Positions 16,357 through 25,912 of a DNA stretch of 64,000 nt are shown piece after piece. The position numbers and the translations under genes were made by a program. How positions within the stretch are numbered: the stretch's first letter is position 1; each line of letters opens with the position of its first letter. Below the pieces are notes generated by a model. That model saw only the letters and a list, made by a program, of their open reading frames with translations. It was not told the DNA's origin and searched no databases. This DNA comes from DASUXA01 sp036378155 (GTDB taxonomy: Bacteria > Actinomycetota > Actinomycetes > Mycobacteriales > Micromonosporaceae), in assembly GCA_036378155.1 (NCBI GenBank), contig DASUXA010000057.1, positions 62,001-126,000 of the forward strand, given 5' to 3'.

Positions 16357-17207
16357 GCGAGGCGTACGCCAACGAGTTGGAGAACTGGTTCAACTCCTTC
16401 CCGTCGATCATCCAGCATCCGGTGCGACCGCTGTTCGACAAGATGAACGAGGGTCTGCGCTGGGTCGCCGGCAACCCGCAGGAACTCGCCCGCGCCGGAG
16501 CGACGTATGTCCAGATCGGCGAGAGCGTGCACGCCATCGCCAACCAGCAGCGCTCCGACGTCGCGGCGCTCGCCGGTCAGTGGACCGGCGACGCGTACCA
16601 GGCGTTCGTGGCGAAGATGCAGGACGTCGAACAGAAACTCGACCAGCTCGGCGACTCCATCGCCAAGACGAAGGAGTTGCTCGACGCGGCGGCGCAGGCA
16701 GCGGTCGACGGCGCCAACATGATCATCGACATCATCACGGCGACCCTGTCGGCGATGCTCGCCGAACTGGCGATCAACGGCGCGCTGGCGTTCTTCACGT
16801 TCGGCGCGAGCCTCGCCGCGATGGTGGCGGAGTGGATCGCCGACGCGGTCGCGGCGCTCGCCCAGATCATGCGCGTCGTCGGTAAGGTCGCCCAACTGCT
16901 GGAGAAGCTCTACCAGCTGTTCACCAAGCTGGCGGAGACGTTCCGGATGCTCGAGTCGTTCTTCCGTGGGCTGAAGGAGCTGCTCGCCGTACTGAAGAGC
17001 ATCAAGCAGGGCGCGAACGGGCTGAAGGCGAAGGCGGCGTGGACCGGGGTACACGCCGGGGCGAAGTTGTTCGCCGGGAAGGTCATCCAGGGCGCGACCG
17101 TCGGCAACGTCAGCATCCCGGGCATGGTCGGCTCGGGCGTGCATGCCGGCGAGGACTACTGGGACGCGCACCAGGCGGCGAACCGGGCCGCCGAGGCAGC
17201 GCCCTGA
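16353..17207 (+). CDS. WXG100-like protein with hydrophobic helical C-terminus
   Basis: 284-residue protein. Residues about 30-115 form a WXG100-like helical hairpin with WTG at residue 77 (GQWTGDAYQAF). Residues about 125-175 are strongly hydrophobic (MIIDIITATLSAMLAELAIN... AMVAEWIADAVAALAQI), followed by amphipathic helices. No YxxxD/E signal is seen; the overlapping partner at 16021 carries one. It could be a secreted pore-like or membrane-active substrate, or a structural component. Function unknown. Confidence 0.68.
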   Translation: MSEAYANELENWFNSFPSIIQHPVRPLFDKMNEGLRWVAGNPQELARAGATYVQIGESVHAIANQQRSDVAALAGQWTGDAYQAFVAKMQDVEQKLDQLGDSIAKTKELLDAAAQAAVDGANMIIDIITATLSAMLAELAINGALAFFTFGASLAAMVAEWIADAVAALAQIMRVVGKVAQLLEKLYQLFTKLAETFRMLESFFRGLKELLAVLKSIKQGANGLKAKAAWTGVHAGAKLFAGKVIQGATVGNVSIPGMVGSGVHAGEDYWDAHQAANRAAEAAP

Positions 17208-17237
17208 CCGTCGCCCATCCGCATCCGCGCAGGCACG

Positions 17238-17278
17238 ACCCACCACGCTCCGCCGGTACCCTGCTGGGCGTGGTGGGT
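17238..17278. terminator. Bidirectional terminator candidate
   Basis: Perfect 11-bp arms ACCCACCACGC (17238-17248) and GCGTGGTGGGT (17268-17278) around a 19-nt loop. It lies between the converging WXG-type gene (ends 17207) and YbaB-like gene (ends 17304). Confidence 0.5.
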
Positions 17279-17303
17279 ATCGGGCGGCGGGCCGACCGTC
17301 CGG

Positions 17304-17708
17304 CTACCGGGAGCCGCGATCCAGGTCGCGCGCCAGTCCGTCCAACCTCGACAACAGGTCGTCCATACGCTGGTTGAACGCTCGCTCCGCCTCGGCGAGC
17401 GAGGCACGCACCGCGGCACGGTCGGGCAGCACCGCCGCGCGCATCCGGTCGACCTCGTCGAGGGCGGCATTGGCGGCGTCGACGACCGACTCGCTCAGTG
17501 TCCGGCTGTCCACCTCGCGGCGGTCCGCGAGGATGCCGACCGACACGATCTCACCGGATCCGTTCGCCACGACCTCGACAGCTCCGTTCGCCGACCGTGC
17601 GGTGACCGTCTGCCGCGACAGTTCCCTGGCCCGCTCGGCGGCCTCGGCGACCTGCTGGGGAAAGTTCGCGATCGCGTCCCGCAGCCGCCGCATCGGATCG
17701 TCAGTCAT
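17304..17708 (-). CDS. YbaB/EbfC-like nucleoid-associated protein
   Basis: 134-residue protein of the YbaB/EbfC type. A short helical N-terminus leads into a small beta-sheet (TVTARSANGAVEVVANGSGEIVSVGI), then a long C-terminal helix with a coiled-coil pattern. ATG 17708 overlaps the upstream paralogue's stop by 8 bp; GTG 17729 is an alternative start. Two such genes in tandem beside type VII genes recur in actinobacteria. Whether they bind DNA or serve secretion is unknown. Confidence 0.7.
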   Translation of the reverse strand: MTDDPMRRLRDAIANFPQQVAEAAERARELSRQTVTARSANGAVEVVANGSGEIVSVGILADRREVDSRTLSESVVDAANAALDEVDRMRAAVLPDRAAVRASLAEAERAFNQRMDDLLSRLDGLARDLDRGSR

Positions 17709-18090
17709 CAACGTCACCGTGGCTTCCACTCGCGTTGTCGCCGCGCCCCGAGGCGTACCGCTCGGTCTGTGCCAGACCCGCCGCCATGTCGGCGCGCAGC
17801 GTCGGATCGAGCCCTTCGAGCAGCGCCGCCTGGCTGGCCTGACGTGCCGAACGCAGCGCGGCGTTGAGGGTCTGGGTGAGGAGGTCGGCGAGGGCGGCGG
17901 GGTCCATCCGCATGGCGCGCGGATCGAGGCGTACCGCGACGACGCGGGGCGTGCCGTTGGCGATCACCGTGACGTCACCGTCGGCGGACGTGACCTCCTG
18001 GGTCGTCGCCGAGGCGTCGGCGAGTCCCGCGGTCAGCGTGTCGGAAACCTCGCGCATCCGTCGTGCGACCAGCTCGGCGTCGTCGTTCAT
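17701..18090 (-). CDS. YbaB/EbfC-like protein, upstream paralogue
   Basis: 129 residues from ATG 18090 (ATG 18117 and GTG 18126 are alternatives). Same layout as its neighbour: the beta segment EVTSADGDVTVIANGTPRVV is flanked by helices, and the C-terminal helix is Gln/Ala-rich and ends in an acidic Gly/Ser tail. First gene of a two-gene unit, divergent from the WXG100 pair at 18454. Confidence 0.68.
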   Translation of the reverse strand: MNDDAELVARRMREVSDTLTAGLADASATTQEVTSADGDVTVIANGTPRVVAVRLDPRAMRMDPAALADLLTQTLNAALRSARQASQAALLEGLDPTLRADMAAGLAQTERYASGRGDNASGSHGDVDD

Positions 18091-18453
18091 CGCTGTCACG
18101 TCCGTCGGTTCGACCATGCCACCCACTCGTCATCCACGGCCCGGATCCGGTCCTCGCGCCGATCGCCGCGATCCTAGCTGTCCGCCGTCCGGTACCGGTC
18201 GCCGATCCCGGCACAGTGCCCGTCCACATCGCCCGCGCCCGACGCGCCTTCTCGCGCGCAAGACAACGGTCGACGTCGATGCCAGTACAACTGCCCAGGT
18301 CAATGGGGTCGCACGGGAAGGGTGCGATTCGGGGTCTCCGCGAGTCGCGATCGTCGGTTACCGTGTACGCCATGTGACCGGGGCGGGGGCCGATGCCCTT
18401 GCCGCAGTAGTTGTTGGACTGTCCGTATCACAGTCGACGAAGGGGTGACGGGC
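18091..18453. other. 363-bp divergent intergenic region
   Basis: It separates the YbaB pair from the WXG100 pair and must hold both promoters. Visible features are an inverted repeat GACTGT (18417-18422) / ACAGTC (18430-18435) about 20 bp before ATG 18454, and AAGGGG as ribosome-binding site at 18440. I see no convincing coding sequence in it. Confidence 0.4.
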
Positions 18454-18771
18454 ATGAGCGGATCGCCGTTCCGGATTGATCAGGCGACGCTGCACACCGC
18501 GGCCAATGACGTGCGATCGACGCGCACCGAGGTCGATGGCCAGTTGAAGACGCTCCAGGGAGCTGTCGACGAACTCGCGGTGGCGTGGAAGGGTCAGGCG
18601 GCGACCGGCTTCCAGCAGTTGATGGTTCGCTGGAACGAAGACGTGGCGAAGCTGTTGCAGGCGATGGACAACATCGCGGATCTGCTCGACAAGACGGCCA
18701 ACACGCACCAGGCGAACGACGAGCAGCAGAACGAGATGCTCAACAAGTTCCAGTCCGTGTTGAACCCGTAA
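18454..18771 (+). CDS. WXG100 family protein (EsxA/EsxB-like), first of pair
   Basis: 105-residue WXG100 protein with WKG at residues 45-47 (ELAVAWKGQAATGFQQL) between two long helices. It has no YxxxD/E tail; the partner at 18793 has one. These proteins form four-helix-bundle heterodimers exported by the ESX ATPase EccC. ATG 18454 with AAGGGG upstream. Separated by 21 bp from the partner gene, so one transcript. Confidence 0.88.
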   Translation: MSGSPFRIDQATLHTAANDVRSTRTEVDGQLKTLQGAVDELAVAWKGQAATGFQQLMVRWNEDVAKLLQAMDNIADLLDKTANTHQANDEQQNEMLNKFQSVLNP

Positions 18772-18792
18772 CGAGCAGGGGAGGAGCAAGCG

Positions 18793-19074
18793 ATGAGTGG
18801 CATCCTTGTCAACTACGCGGCGCTGGAGAGCGCCAACAACCAGATCCAGTCGATCGCCCGCAGCCTTGACGAGAAGCTGGACACGCTGCGCAGCCGACTG
18901 CAGAGGATCCAGTGGGACGGTGCCGACCAGGCCGCCTACCAGCAGCACCAGCAGCAGTGGGACAACGCGCTGCGGGACATCAACGGCATTCTCGCCCAGA
19001 TCGGCGCGGCTGTCGGTGTCGCTCGTGAGAACTACATGAACACCGAGCAGAGCAACGCCAAGGTCTGGGGCTGA
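18793..19074 (+). CDS. WXG100 family protein with YxxxE export signal, second of pair
   Basis: 93-residue WXG100 protein: WDG at 41-43 (RIQWDGADQAAYQQHQ), C-terminal export motif Tyr81-x3-Glu85. A strong GGGGAGG lies before the ATG. Together with the 18454 product it is the most canonical EsxA/EsxB-type substrate pair in the locus. A very strong terminator follows. Confidence 0.9.
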   Translation: MSGILVNYAALESANNQIQSIARSLDEKLDTLRSRLQRIQWDGADQAAYQQHQQQWDNALRDINGILAQIGAAVGVARENYMNTEQSNAKVWG

Positions 19075-19085
19075 CCCAGCCGCAC

Positions 19086-19126
19086 GACGCCGGTGGCCGC
19101 GGACGATGTCCGCGGCCACCGGCGTC
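19086..19126. terminator. Strong bidirectional terminator
   Basis: Perfect 19-bp arms (19086-19104 and 19108-19126, beginning GACGCCGGTGGC) with the 3-nt loop GAT, in the 61-bp gap between the converging WXG100 and mycosin genes. No T-run on either side. Confidence 0.85.
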
Positions 19127-19135
19127 ACTGTCTCC

Positions 19136-20428
19136 TCACGAGGGAGGTCGTACCGCGGCGCGCCCCGCGACCCGCCCCTGGGTCGACGGCATCCGCTGCC
19201 GGGGTACCGCGGCACGCGCCGGCGTACCCGGATCCGTCGCGCCCACGGCGGGAAGCCAGCCCCGCGCCCGTCCGCGTCTGATCACCGGCCGGGCGAGCAG
19301 CAGGAGGACCGCGACGAACAGGCTGACGAGGAACGACCACCCCGCGACGACCTTCACCGCGCCCAGCGGGTCGGTGTCGGGCTTAATCGGCGGCATCTCC
19401 CCGGTCGCCGTCACCGTCCGGTTGTTGACTCCTTCGAGCACCGTCGCCACCGCCTGGTACGGGTTGACGACGCCGTACCCGACCTCGTTGTTGCGACCGC
19501 CTGCCGGCGCGTCCGCCGTGATCTCGATGCGGCGTACCACGTCCGACGCTCGCATCGTCGGGTTGTAGCCGCGTACCAGGGCGGCGACCCCCGACACGTA
19601 CGCCGCGGCGAAACTCGTGCCGCCCTCCTTGTCCAGCACGTACCCGTCGCCGCGTGGAGCCGGTCCCTCGATCGCGTAGCCGGGCGCCGCCACGTCGACG
19701 TACCAACCGACGTTGGACGAGGACACGTGCCTGCCCTGCTGGTCGATGCCGGCGACGCCGAGGACGCCCGGGTATGCCGCGGGGTACACCGGCTTGTTGG
19801 GCTGGTGTGCCCCGCCCTCGTTACCGGCGGCGGCCACCACCACGACGTTGTGGTCCACGGCGTACTCGACGGCCGACCTGACCTGCGGCGTGTCGTCGGT
19901 GGTCAGGGACAGGTTGATGACGTCCGCGCCCTGCCGCACCGCGTACCGGATCGCCTGTGCGATGCGTGTCGGCAGCGTCGGGTCCGAATATTTCTTGCTG
20001 TCGGGCAGCACCCGTACCGGCAGGATCCGGGCGTCCGGCGCGACTCCGGAGAACCACGAGTCCTTGATGTCCCGAGCGGCGATGATGCCGGCGACGAGGG
20101 TACCGTGCCCGTCCTCGTCGCAATCGCCCTTTCCGCCCGGCTTGACGAAGTCGACGCCCGGCAGCACCTGACCCGCCATCTGCGGATGGGTACGCGACAC
20201 CCCGGAATCGATGACCGCGACCGTCACGTGTTGGCCGCGGCTCAGCGGCCACGCCGCGCTCGGCTGGAGCCTGCTCAACGGCCACGGCTGGTGGGACAGC
20301 TTGTTGTGGAAAGTCGGGCCGCACTGAGCCGGAGCGGGAGCAGCCTGCGCGACTGCCGGGGTGAGTCCGACGTCGAGGGTCGCGAGAAGAAGCATCGCCG
20401 CCGCGCGCCGGAGATAGCGGGTTCGCAC
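19136..20428 (-). CDS. mycP: Mycosin (type VII secretion subtilisin-like protease), copy 1
   Basis: Membrane-anchored S8 serine protease of ESX systems, 430 residues from GTG 20428. Signal peptide about 1-30; catalytic Asp74 (AVIDSG), His108 (DGHGT), Ser272 (GGTSFAAA); a C-terminal TM (about 359-379) followed by a short basic tail. The Asp-Gly-rich loop before the His is longer than in copy 2. In mycobacteria MycP processes substrates and stabilises the secretion pore. Divergent from a second mycosin at 20586 across 157 bp. Confidence 0.88.
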   Translation of the reverse strand: MRTRYLRRAAAMLLLATLDVGLTPAVAQAAPAPAQCGPTFHNKLSHQPWPLSRLQPSAAWPLSRGQHVTVAVIDSGVSRTHPQMAGQVLPGVDFVKPGGKGDCDEDGHGTLVAGIIAARDIKDSWFSGVAPDARILPVRVLPDSKKYSDPTLPTRIAQAIRYAVRQGADVINLSLTTDDTPQVRSAVEYAVDHNVVVVAAAGNEGGAHQPNKPVYPAAYPGVLGVAGIDQQGRHVSSSNVGWYVDVAAPGYAIEGPAPRGDGYVLDKEGGTSFAAAYVSGVAALVRGYNPTMRASDVVRRIEITADAPAGGRNNEVGYGVVNPYQAVATVLEGVNNRTVTATGEMPPIKPDTDPLGAVKVVAGWSFLVSLFVAVLLLLARPVIRRGRARGWLPAVGATDPGTPARAAVPRQRMPSTQGRVAGRAAVRPPS

Positions 20429-20585
20429 GGCAGTGAGGGTAACGGCCGGTGCGCCGTACGGGCGGGGCGAGGCGCGGACGTGTGCGCCGACGTCGGTTCC
20501 GTCCGGGAACGTACGTCCGCGAGCGATCCGGACGTACCGAAGCGGTATGGTCGCCGGCGTCGACGTGTCGGAGGGGAGGCGCGCG

Positions 20586-21788
20586 GTGGCGCGGTACACA
20601 TTGGGCATTCGAGCGGCGGTCGCGACCGCCGCCGCGCTGGCTGTCGTGCTGCCCGCCGCGCCGGCAGCCGCCGACTCGATGCGGCAGCGCGAGTGGTGGC
20701 TGCAGACGCTGCACGTCGCCGAGGCGCAGCGGATCACCACCGGTACCGGTGTGGTCGTCGCCGTCCTCGACACCGGGGTACAGGCGGACCACCCGGACCT
20801 CGCCGGGCAGGTGCTCGACGGGGTCAGGGTGACCGGCGAGGACGACAAGGGTCGGGTGGACCACCAGAACCACGGGACCGGGGTGGCCGGACTCATCGCG
20901 GCGACCGGCAAGGGTCCGACCGGGGGGCTCGGTATCGCGCCCGGCGCGAAGATCCTGCCGGTCACGGTCTACACCAACGGGTTCGGCGGCTCCGACCTGG
21001 CGCCCGCGATCCGGTGGGCGGTCGACCACGGCGCGAAGGTCATCAACATTTCCCAGGCGTACAACCAGACGCTGCCCGAGGACGAGGCCGCCGTCCGGTA
21101 CGCGCTCGACCACGACGTGGTCATCGTCGCGTCGGTCGGCAACGTCGAGCAGGGCAACACGCAGGTCGCCTCGCCGGCGAGCATCCCGGGCGTGATCGCC
21201 GTATCCGCGATCGACCGCAACGGGAAGTTCTGGTCGGGCAGCGCGAAGGGTCCGCAGGTCGTGCTGTCCGCGCCCGGCGTGGACATGGCGGTACTGACCC
21301 GCCGCACCCCGACCGGAGCGGTCGGCGGCTACGGGCTGGTCCCCGGCGGCACCAGCGCGTCGGCTCCGATCGTCGCCGGGGCGGCGGCCCTGGTCCGGGC
21401 GAAGTATCCGAAGCTGCACGCCGCCGACGTCATCAACCGGCTGATCGCGACCGCTGACGACGCCGGACCACCCGGCCGCGACCCGGAGTACGGGTTCGGG
21501 CGGCTGAACCTGCTGCGGGCGCTTCAGGCGGATGTACCACCGGTCGCGGCGAACCCGTTGGGCGAGCCCGGCGCGACCGCCGACGCCGCGCCGCCGGCGG
21601 CGAGCCGGTCGATGCTGCCCCGGCGCGCGCTGGTCGTCCTCGCCGTCGTCGCGGTCGTCGCGGTGCTGATGATCCTCCTGGTCGTGCTTGTGGTCGTGCT
21701 TCTGGTACGGCGCGGTCGACGTCGTCCGCCGACCGGACCGTACGGTCCCGCGCCGGTCCGCGGACCGGATGTCCGAGCCGACCGCTGA
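20586..21788 (+). CDS. mycP: Mycosin, copy 2
   Basis: Second S8 mycosin-type protease, 400 residues. GTG 20586 is chosen because GGGGAGG (20573-20579) lies 6 nt upstream and a signal peptide follows at once (about 1-29); ATG 20547 is an upstream alternative. Catalytic Asp62 (VLDTGV), His96 (NHGTGVAG), Ser257 (GGTSASAP). A C-terminal TM near 340-370 is followed by an Arg/Pro-rich tail. It is clearly diverged from copy 1, so not a recent duplication. It converges on eccC. Confidence 0.87.
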   Translation: MARYTLGIRAAVATAAALAVVLPAAPAAADSMRQREWWLQTLHVAEAQRITTGTGVVVAVLDTGVQADHPDLAGQVLDGVRVTGEDDKGRVDHQNHGTGVAGLIAATGKGPTGGLGIAPGAKILPVTVYTNGFGGSDLAPAIRWAVDHGAKVINISQAYNQTLPEDEAAVRYALDHDVVIVASVGNVEQGNTQVASPASIPGVIAVSAIDRNGKFWSGSAKGPQVVLSAPGVDMAVLTRRTPTGAVGGYGLVPGGTSASAPIVAGAAALVRAKYPKLHAADVINRLIATADDAGPPGRDPEYGFGRLNLLRALQADVPPVAANPLGEPGATADAAPPAASRSMLPRRALVVLAVVAVVAVLMILLVVLVVVLLVRRGRRRPPTGPYGPAPVRGPDVRADR

Positions 21789-21854
21789 CGCACGCCGCGC
21801 GGGCGGCGGTCGCACCGCCGCCCGCGCGGCATCGTCCCGGCTCGTTTCAGCGGG

Positions 21855-24800
21855 TCACGGCTCGCACCATGCGGTCTGGACGAGCTGGACCCCGTCGTCG
21901 CGCCGGATCAGGTGACCCCGCCCGGGCGGTTGGGCGCTCGGGCGCAGGTTGCCGAACAGCGGACCCTCCTCGCGGTTGCCGGACATCAGCAGGGCGGGGG
22001 TGTCCAACTCGCGCAACCGCTGCAGCACCGGCTCGTACAGCGCGCGGGAGGCGCCGCCGACGCGGCGGGTGACGATCACGTGCAGACCCACGTCGCGTGC
22101 CTGCGGCAGCAGGTCGAGCAGCCCCGCCAGCGGGTTGTTGCCCGGCGTGCCCACCATGTCGTAGTCCTCGACCAGCAGGTACACCTCGGGTCCCTGCCAC
22201 CAGCTGCGTTCGCGCAGTTCCTTCGCCGTCACGTTGGGACCGGGCAGCCGCTTGGTCAGCGCGGTGCGTACCGAGGCGACCATCTCGCCGAAGGTCTGCG
22301 CGGTCGCGGCGTACCCGAGCGTGTGCGGCTCGCTGATCGCGCCCAGCAGACCACGCCGGAAGTCGGCGACCACGAACTGGGCTTCGGCGGGGGTGTACCG
22401 CTCCGCGATCGAGCGCGCGATCAGCCGTATCAGGTTCGTCTTGCCCGCCTTCGCGTCGCCCAGCGCGACGAGGTGCGGTTCGGCGGCGAAGTCGAGGTAC
22501 ACCGGCGCGAGGTGGGTCTCGTTGAGCCCGATCGGGATGCCGGGGCGGGACCGGTCGGCGATCTGTACCAGCTCCGCCATCGGCAGCTCCCGGGGCAGCA
22601 GCCGCACCTTCGGCGCGGGGCGGTACCGCCAACCCGAGCGGACCGCCTCGACCAGCTGCGCGGTGCCCTCGGTCGCGTCGTCCACGCTGTGCCGTCCGTC
22701 GATCCGCGACACCGCGGCGAGGAAGTGCAGCTTGTCGCGGGTCAGCCCGCGACCGGGACTGTCCGCCGGTACGTTCGCGGCGGCGCGCCGGTCGATCTCC
22801 GACTCGGCGGGCTCGCCGAGCCGCAGTTCCAGTCGGGTACCGAGGAAGTCGCGCAGGTTGGCGCGCAGTTCCGCCCAGCGCGCGGCGGTGATCACGACGT
22901 GGATGCCGAAGCCGAGACCCCGCGCGGCGAGGTTGGTGATCGCCTGCTCGAGTGCCTCGTACTCCTGGCGCAGCACACCCCAGCCGTCGACGACGAGGAA
23001 CACGTCGCCGAACGGGTCGTCGGTGATCTCGCCGGTGGCGCGACGGCGGCGGTATGTGGCGATGGAGTCGATGCCCAGCGCCGTGAACCGCGCCTCCCGT
23101 TCGTCCATCAGCGCGGTCGCCTCGGCGACGGTACGCCGGACCGCCTCGACGTCGCGTCGCATCGCCACGCCCGACAGGTGCGGTAGTCCGTCCAGCCCGC
23201 GCAGACCGCCGCCGCCGAAGTCGAGGCAGAAGAACTGCACCTCCCACGGGGTGTGGGTGAGCGCCAGCGAGCACAGCAGGGAGCGCAGCAGCGAACTCTT
23301 GCCGGACTGCGGTCCGCCGACGATGACCACGTTGCCGCCCGCGCCGCCGAGGTCGACCAGCATCGGGTCGCGGCTCTGCTCGAACGGCCGGTCGACCACG
23401 CCCACCGGCGCGACCAGTCCGCCCCGGTCCGGCCACTGCGCCGGGTGCAGCCCCAGCCGCTCGTCGACGACCAGCGGCGGCAGCAACTCGGCGAGGCTCG
23501 GCGGCTCGTCGAGCGGGGGGAGCCATACCTGGTGCGCGGCGGGTCCCTGCCCGTGCAGCCGGTCGGCGATGACGTCCAGCATGCTGACCTGCTTGCCGGT
23601 GTCCACCGGCTGGTCCGGCACCGGCTCGGCGGGCAGTTCGGGCATGGGCACGTGGCTCAGCCCGTACCGCATCACCTGCCGTTGCACGACCGTCTGGCTA
23701 CGCGCCGACGCCTCGGCGGGTCGGTACGGCCCGGACACGTACGCGGCACGGAAGCGCAGCATGGTCTGCGTGTCGACCTTGAGGTAGCCGTGACCGGGCG
23801 CCTGCGGCAGTTCGTACGCGTCGGGCACGCCGAGCACGATCCGGCTCTCCACGGCCGAGAAGGTGCGCAGACCGATCCGGTACGACAGATAGGTGTCCAG
23901 ACCGCGCAGCTTGCCCTCCTCGAGCCGCTGCGAAGCCAGCAACAGGTGGACACCGATCGATCGTCCGATCCGTCCGATCTGGATGAACAGGTCGATGAAG
24001 TCCGGCTTGGCGGCGAGCAGCTCGCTGAACTCGTCGCAGATCACCAGCAGGCTCGGCATCGGTTCGAGCGGCGCGCCGGCGAGCCGCGCCTTTTCGTACT
24101 CCTGCCGGTTGACGTAGTTCCCGGCGGACCGCAACAGCTCCTGGCGGCGCACCATCTCGCCGGCGAGCGCGTCCTGCATCCGGTCGACCAGCGGCAGCTC
24201 GTCGGACAGGTTGGTGATGACCGCGCTGGTGTGCGGCAGCCGGTCCAGCGACGCGAACGTCGCGCCGCCCTTGAAGTCGACCAGGACGAAGTTGAGCTCC
24301 TCGGACGAGTGCGTCACCGCGAGCGCCGCCACCATGGTGCGCAGCAGCTCCGACTTGCCGGAACCCGTCGCGCCCACGATCAGCCCGTGCGGACCCATGC
24401 CCTCCAGCGCGGCTTCCTTGAAGTCCAGCTCGATGACCTCGCCGTTGGGACCGAGCCCCAGCGGGATGCGCAACTGGTCGCGAACCGGTCGGGGACGCCA
24501 GACCCGGTGCGGGTCGAGCGTCGCGACGTCGCCCACCCCGAGCAGGTCGGGCAGCTCCATGCTGCGCGACAACGGCTGGTCGTCGGACTTCGCCTGGGAC
24601 ACCCGGTACGGGGCGAGCTGCCGGGCCAGACCCTCCGCCTGCGCCGCGGTCATCCGGTCCGGCGTGCCCAGGGGAGTGCTGGTCTTGCCCATGTTGACCT
24701 CGACGGCGGACCCGGTCACGTCCAGCGCCAGCAGCCACCTGCCGGCGTCGCGCGGCACCGCCCCGGACAGGTCGACGACGGTGGTACCGGCGGGACCCAG

Positions 24801-25799
24801 TCCGGACAACTGGCAGCCCGGCGGTACCTCGCCGCCGTCCAGCACGACCAGGACGTGCGGCGACGTGGTGAGCGGCTTCGCGTCCGGGCTGTGCCTCGGC
24901 CGGCTGGTGAGATCGTCGCCGAGCAGCCGTTCGAGGTCGAACATGGTGTCGAAGGCGAGGCGCATCGCGCCCGCGCCGTCGGCGCGCCGCGGGTACTGGG
25001 CGTGCGGCAGCCACTTCAGCCAGTCCCACTCGGCCCGGCGCTCCTCCGGCGCGACCACGGCGATCAGCAGGTCGTCGGGGGCGTGGAAGGTGGCGAGCTG
25101 GCACACCATGGAACGCACCAGGTCACGCCCGGCGACCGGGTCGCCGCGCAGGACCACCCGGCTGAACGCGCGCAGCGCCACGGCGATCGGCAGGTCGGGC
25201 ACCGTCGAATGGGCGCGCACGAACCGCCGCAGCGCGTCCGCGCTCATCGGCTCCAGGTCCTCGACCGGCTTCGTCTCCGGCGTCACGATGTGTACCGCGA
25301 GCTGCTGCGGTCCGACCGCGACCCGGACCTCGCCGAAGTCGTCCTCGGTGATCCGCCGCTCCCACATCCGCCGGGACGCGGCGATCGACCACAGCGTCTC
25401 GGGCGCCGGATGGTTCCAGTACAGGGCCGCACGCTGCTGCGCCGCCGCCCGGCGCACCCGCTTGCGCATCTGCGAGAGGTACCGCATGTAGTCGCGGCGC
25501 TCCGCGTCCAGTTCGGCTTTCTTGTCGCCGCCGCCGACGCCGATCGAACTGACCGCCATGCCGAGCATCGACACGCCGAACAGACCGCCGGCGACCCAGG
25601 TCATCGCGCCGCCCGATCGCCCGGCGTACAGGAACGCCATCGCTCCCACCCCGCTCAGCGTGGGCAGGAGCATCAGCAGCTGCCCCACCCCGCGCGGCAG
25701 TTGCTCCGGCAGCTCCGGCGGCGACTCCAGGAGCAGTTCCCCGCGCGGCAACTGCGGTCCTTGCTGACGCGGCGGGCGACGGAACACCACTGTGCTCAA
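21855..25799 (-). CDS. eccC: EccC, FtsK/SpoIIIE-type ATPase of type VII secretion
   Basis: Motor ATPase that recognises and drives export of ESX substrates, 1314 residues in one chain (not split into EccCa/EccCb). Two N-terminal TMs (about 40-90) are followed by three ATPase domains with P-loops near residue 475 (GATGSGKS), 826 (GGPQSGKS) and 1113 (GDAKAGKT). TTG 25799 is chosen because GGAGGG lies 7 nt upstream and the product then begins STVVFRRPPRQQGP, like other EccC proteins. Divergent from eccD. Confidence 0.93.
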   Translation of the reverse strand: MSTVVFRRPPRQQGPQLPRGELLLESPPELPEQLPRGVGQLLMLLPTLSGVGAMAFLYAGRSGGAMTWVAGGLFGVSMLGMAVSSIGVGGGDKKAELDAERRDYMRYLSQMRKRVRRAAAQQRAALYWNHPAPETLWSIAASRRMWERRITEDDFGEVRVAVGPQQLAVHIVTPETKPVEDLEPMSADALRRFVRAHSTVPDLPIAVALRAFSRVVLRGDPVAGRDLVRSMVCQLATFHAPDDLLIAVVAPEERRAEWDWLKWLPHAQYPRRADGAGAMRLAFDTMFDLERLLGDDLTSRPRHSPDAKPLTTSPHVLVVLDGGEVPPGCQLSGLGPAGTTVVDLSGAVPRDAGRWLLALDVTGSAVEVNMGKTSTPLGTPDRMTAAQAEGLARQLAPYRVSQAKSDDQPLSRSMELPDLLGVGDVATLDPHRVWRPRPVRDQLRIPLGLGPNGEVIELDFKEAALEGMGPHGLIVGATGSGKSELLRTMVAALAVTHSSEELNFVLVDFKGGATFASLDRLPHTSAVITNLSDELPLVDRMQDALAGEMVRRQELLRSAGNYVNRQEYEKARLAGAPLEPMPSLLVICDEFSELLAAKPDFIDLFIQIGRIGRSIGVHLLLASQRLEEGKLRGLDTYLSYRIGLRTFSAVESRIVLGVPDAYELPQAPGHGYLKVDTQTMLRFRAAYVSGPYRPAEASARSQTVVQRQVMRYGLSHVPMPELPAEPVPDQPVDTGKQVSMLDVIADRLHGQGPAAHQVWLPPLDEPPSLAELLPPLVVDERLGLHPAQWPDRGGLVAPVGVVDRPFEQSRDPMLVDLGGAGGNVVIVGGPQSGKSSLLRSLLCSLALTHTPWEVQFFCLDFGGGGLRGLDGLPHLSGVAMRRDVEAVRRTVAEATALMDEREARFTALGIDSIATYRRRRATGEITDDPFGDVFLVVDGWGVLRQEYEALEQAITNLAARGLGFGIHVVITAARWAELRANLRDFLGTRLELRLGEPAESEIDRRAAANVPADSPGRGLTRDKLHFLAAVSRIDGRHSVDDATEGTAQLVEAVRSGWRYRPAPKVRLLPRELPMAELVQIADRSRPGIPIGLNETHLAPVYLDFAAEPHLVALGDAKAGKTNLIRLIARSIAERYTPAEAQFVVADFRRGLLGAISEPHTLGYAATAQTFGEMVASVRTALTKRLPGPNVTAKELRERSWWQGPEVYLLVEDYDMVGTPGNNPLAGLLDLLPQARDVGLHVIVTRRVGGASRALYEPVLQRLRELDTPALLMSGNREEGPLFGNLRPSAQPPGRGHLIRRDDGVQLVQTAWCEP

Positions 25800-25912
25800 A
25801 GCAGAAACCCTCCCGATCCTCGCCGCACAGTACCGACCGGACCGGGCGCCGTACGAGTCGGACACCGTGGGTACTCTCCACGTCGGGTACCGCCCGAGGG
25901 AGGAACGCTGCG

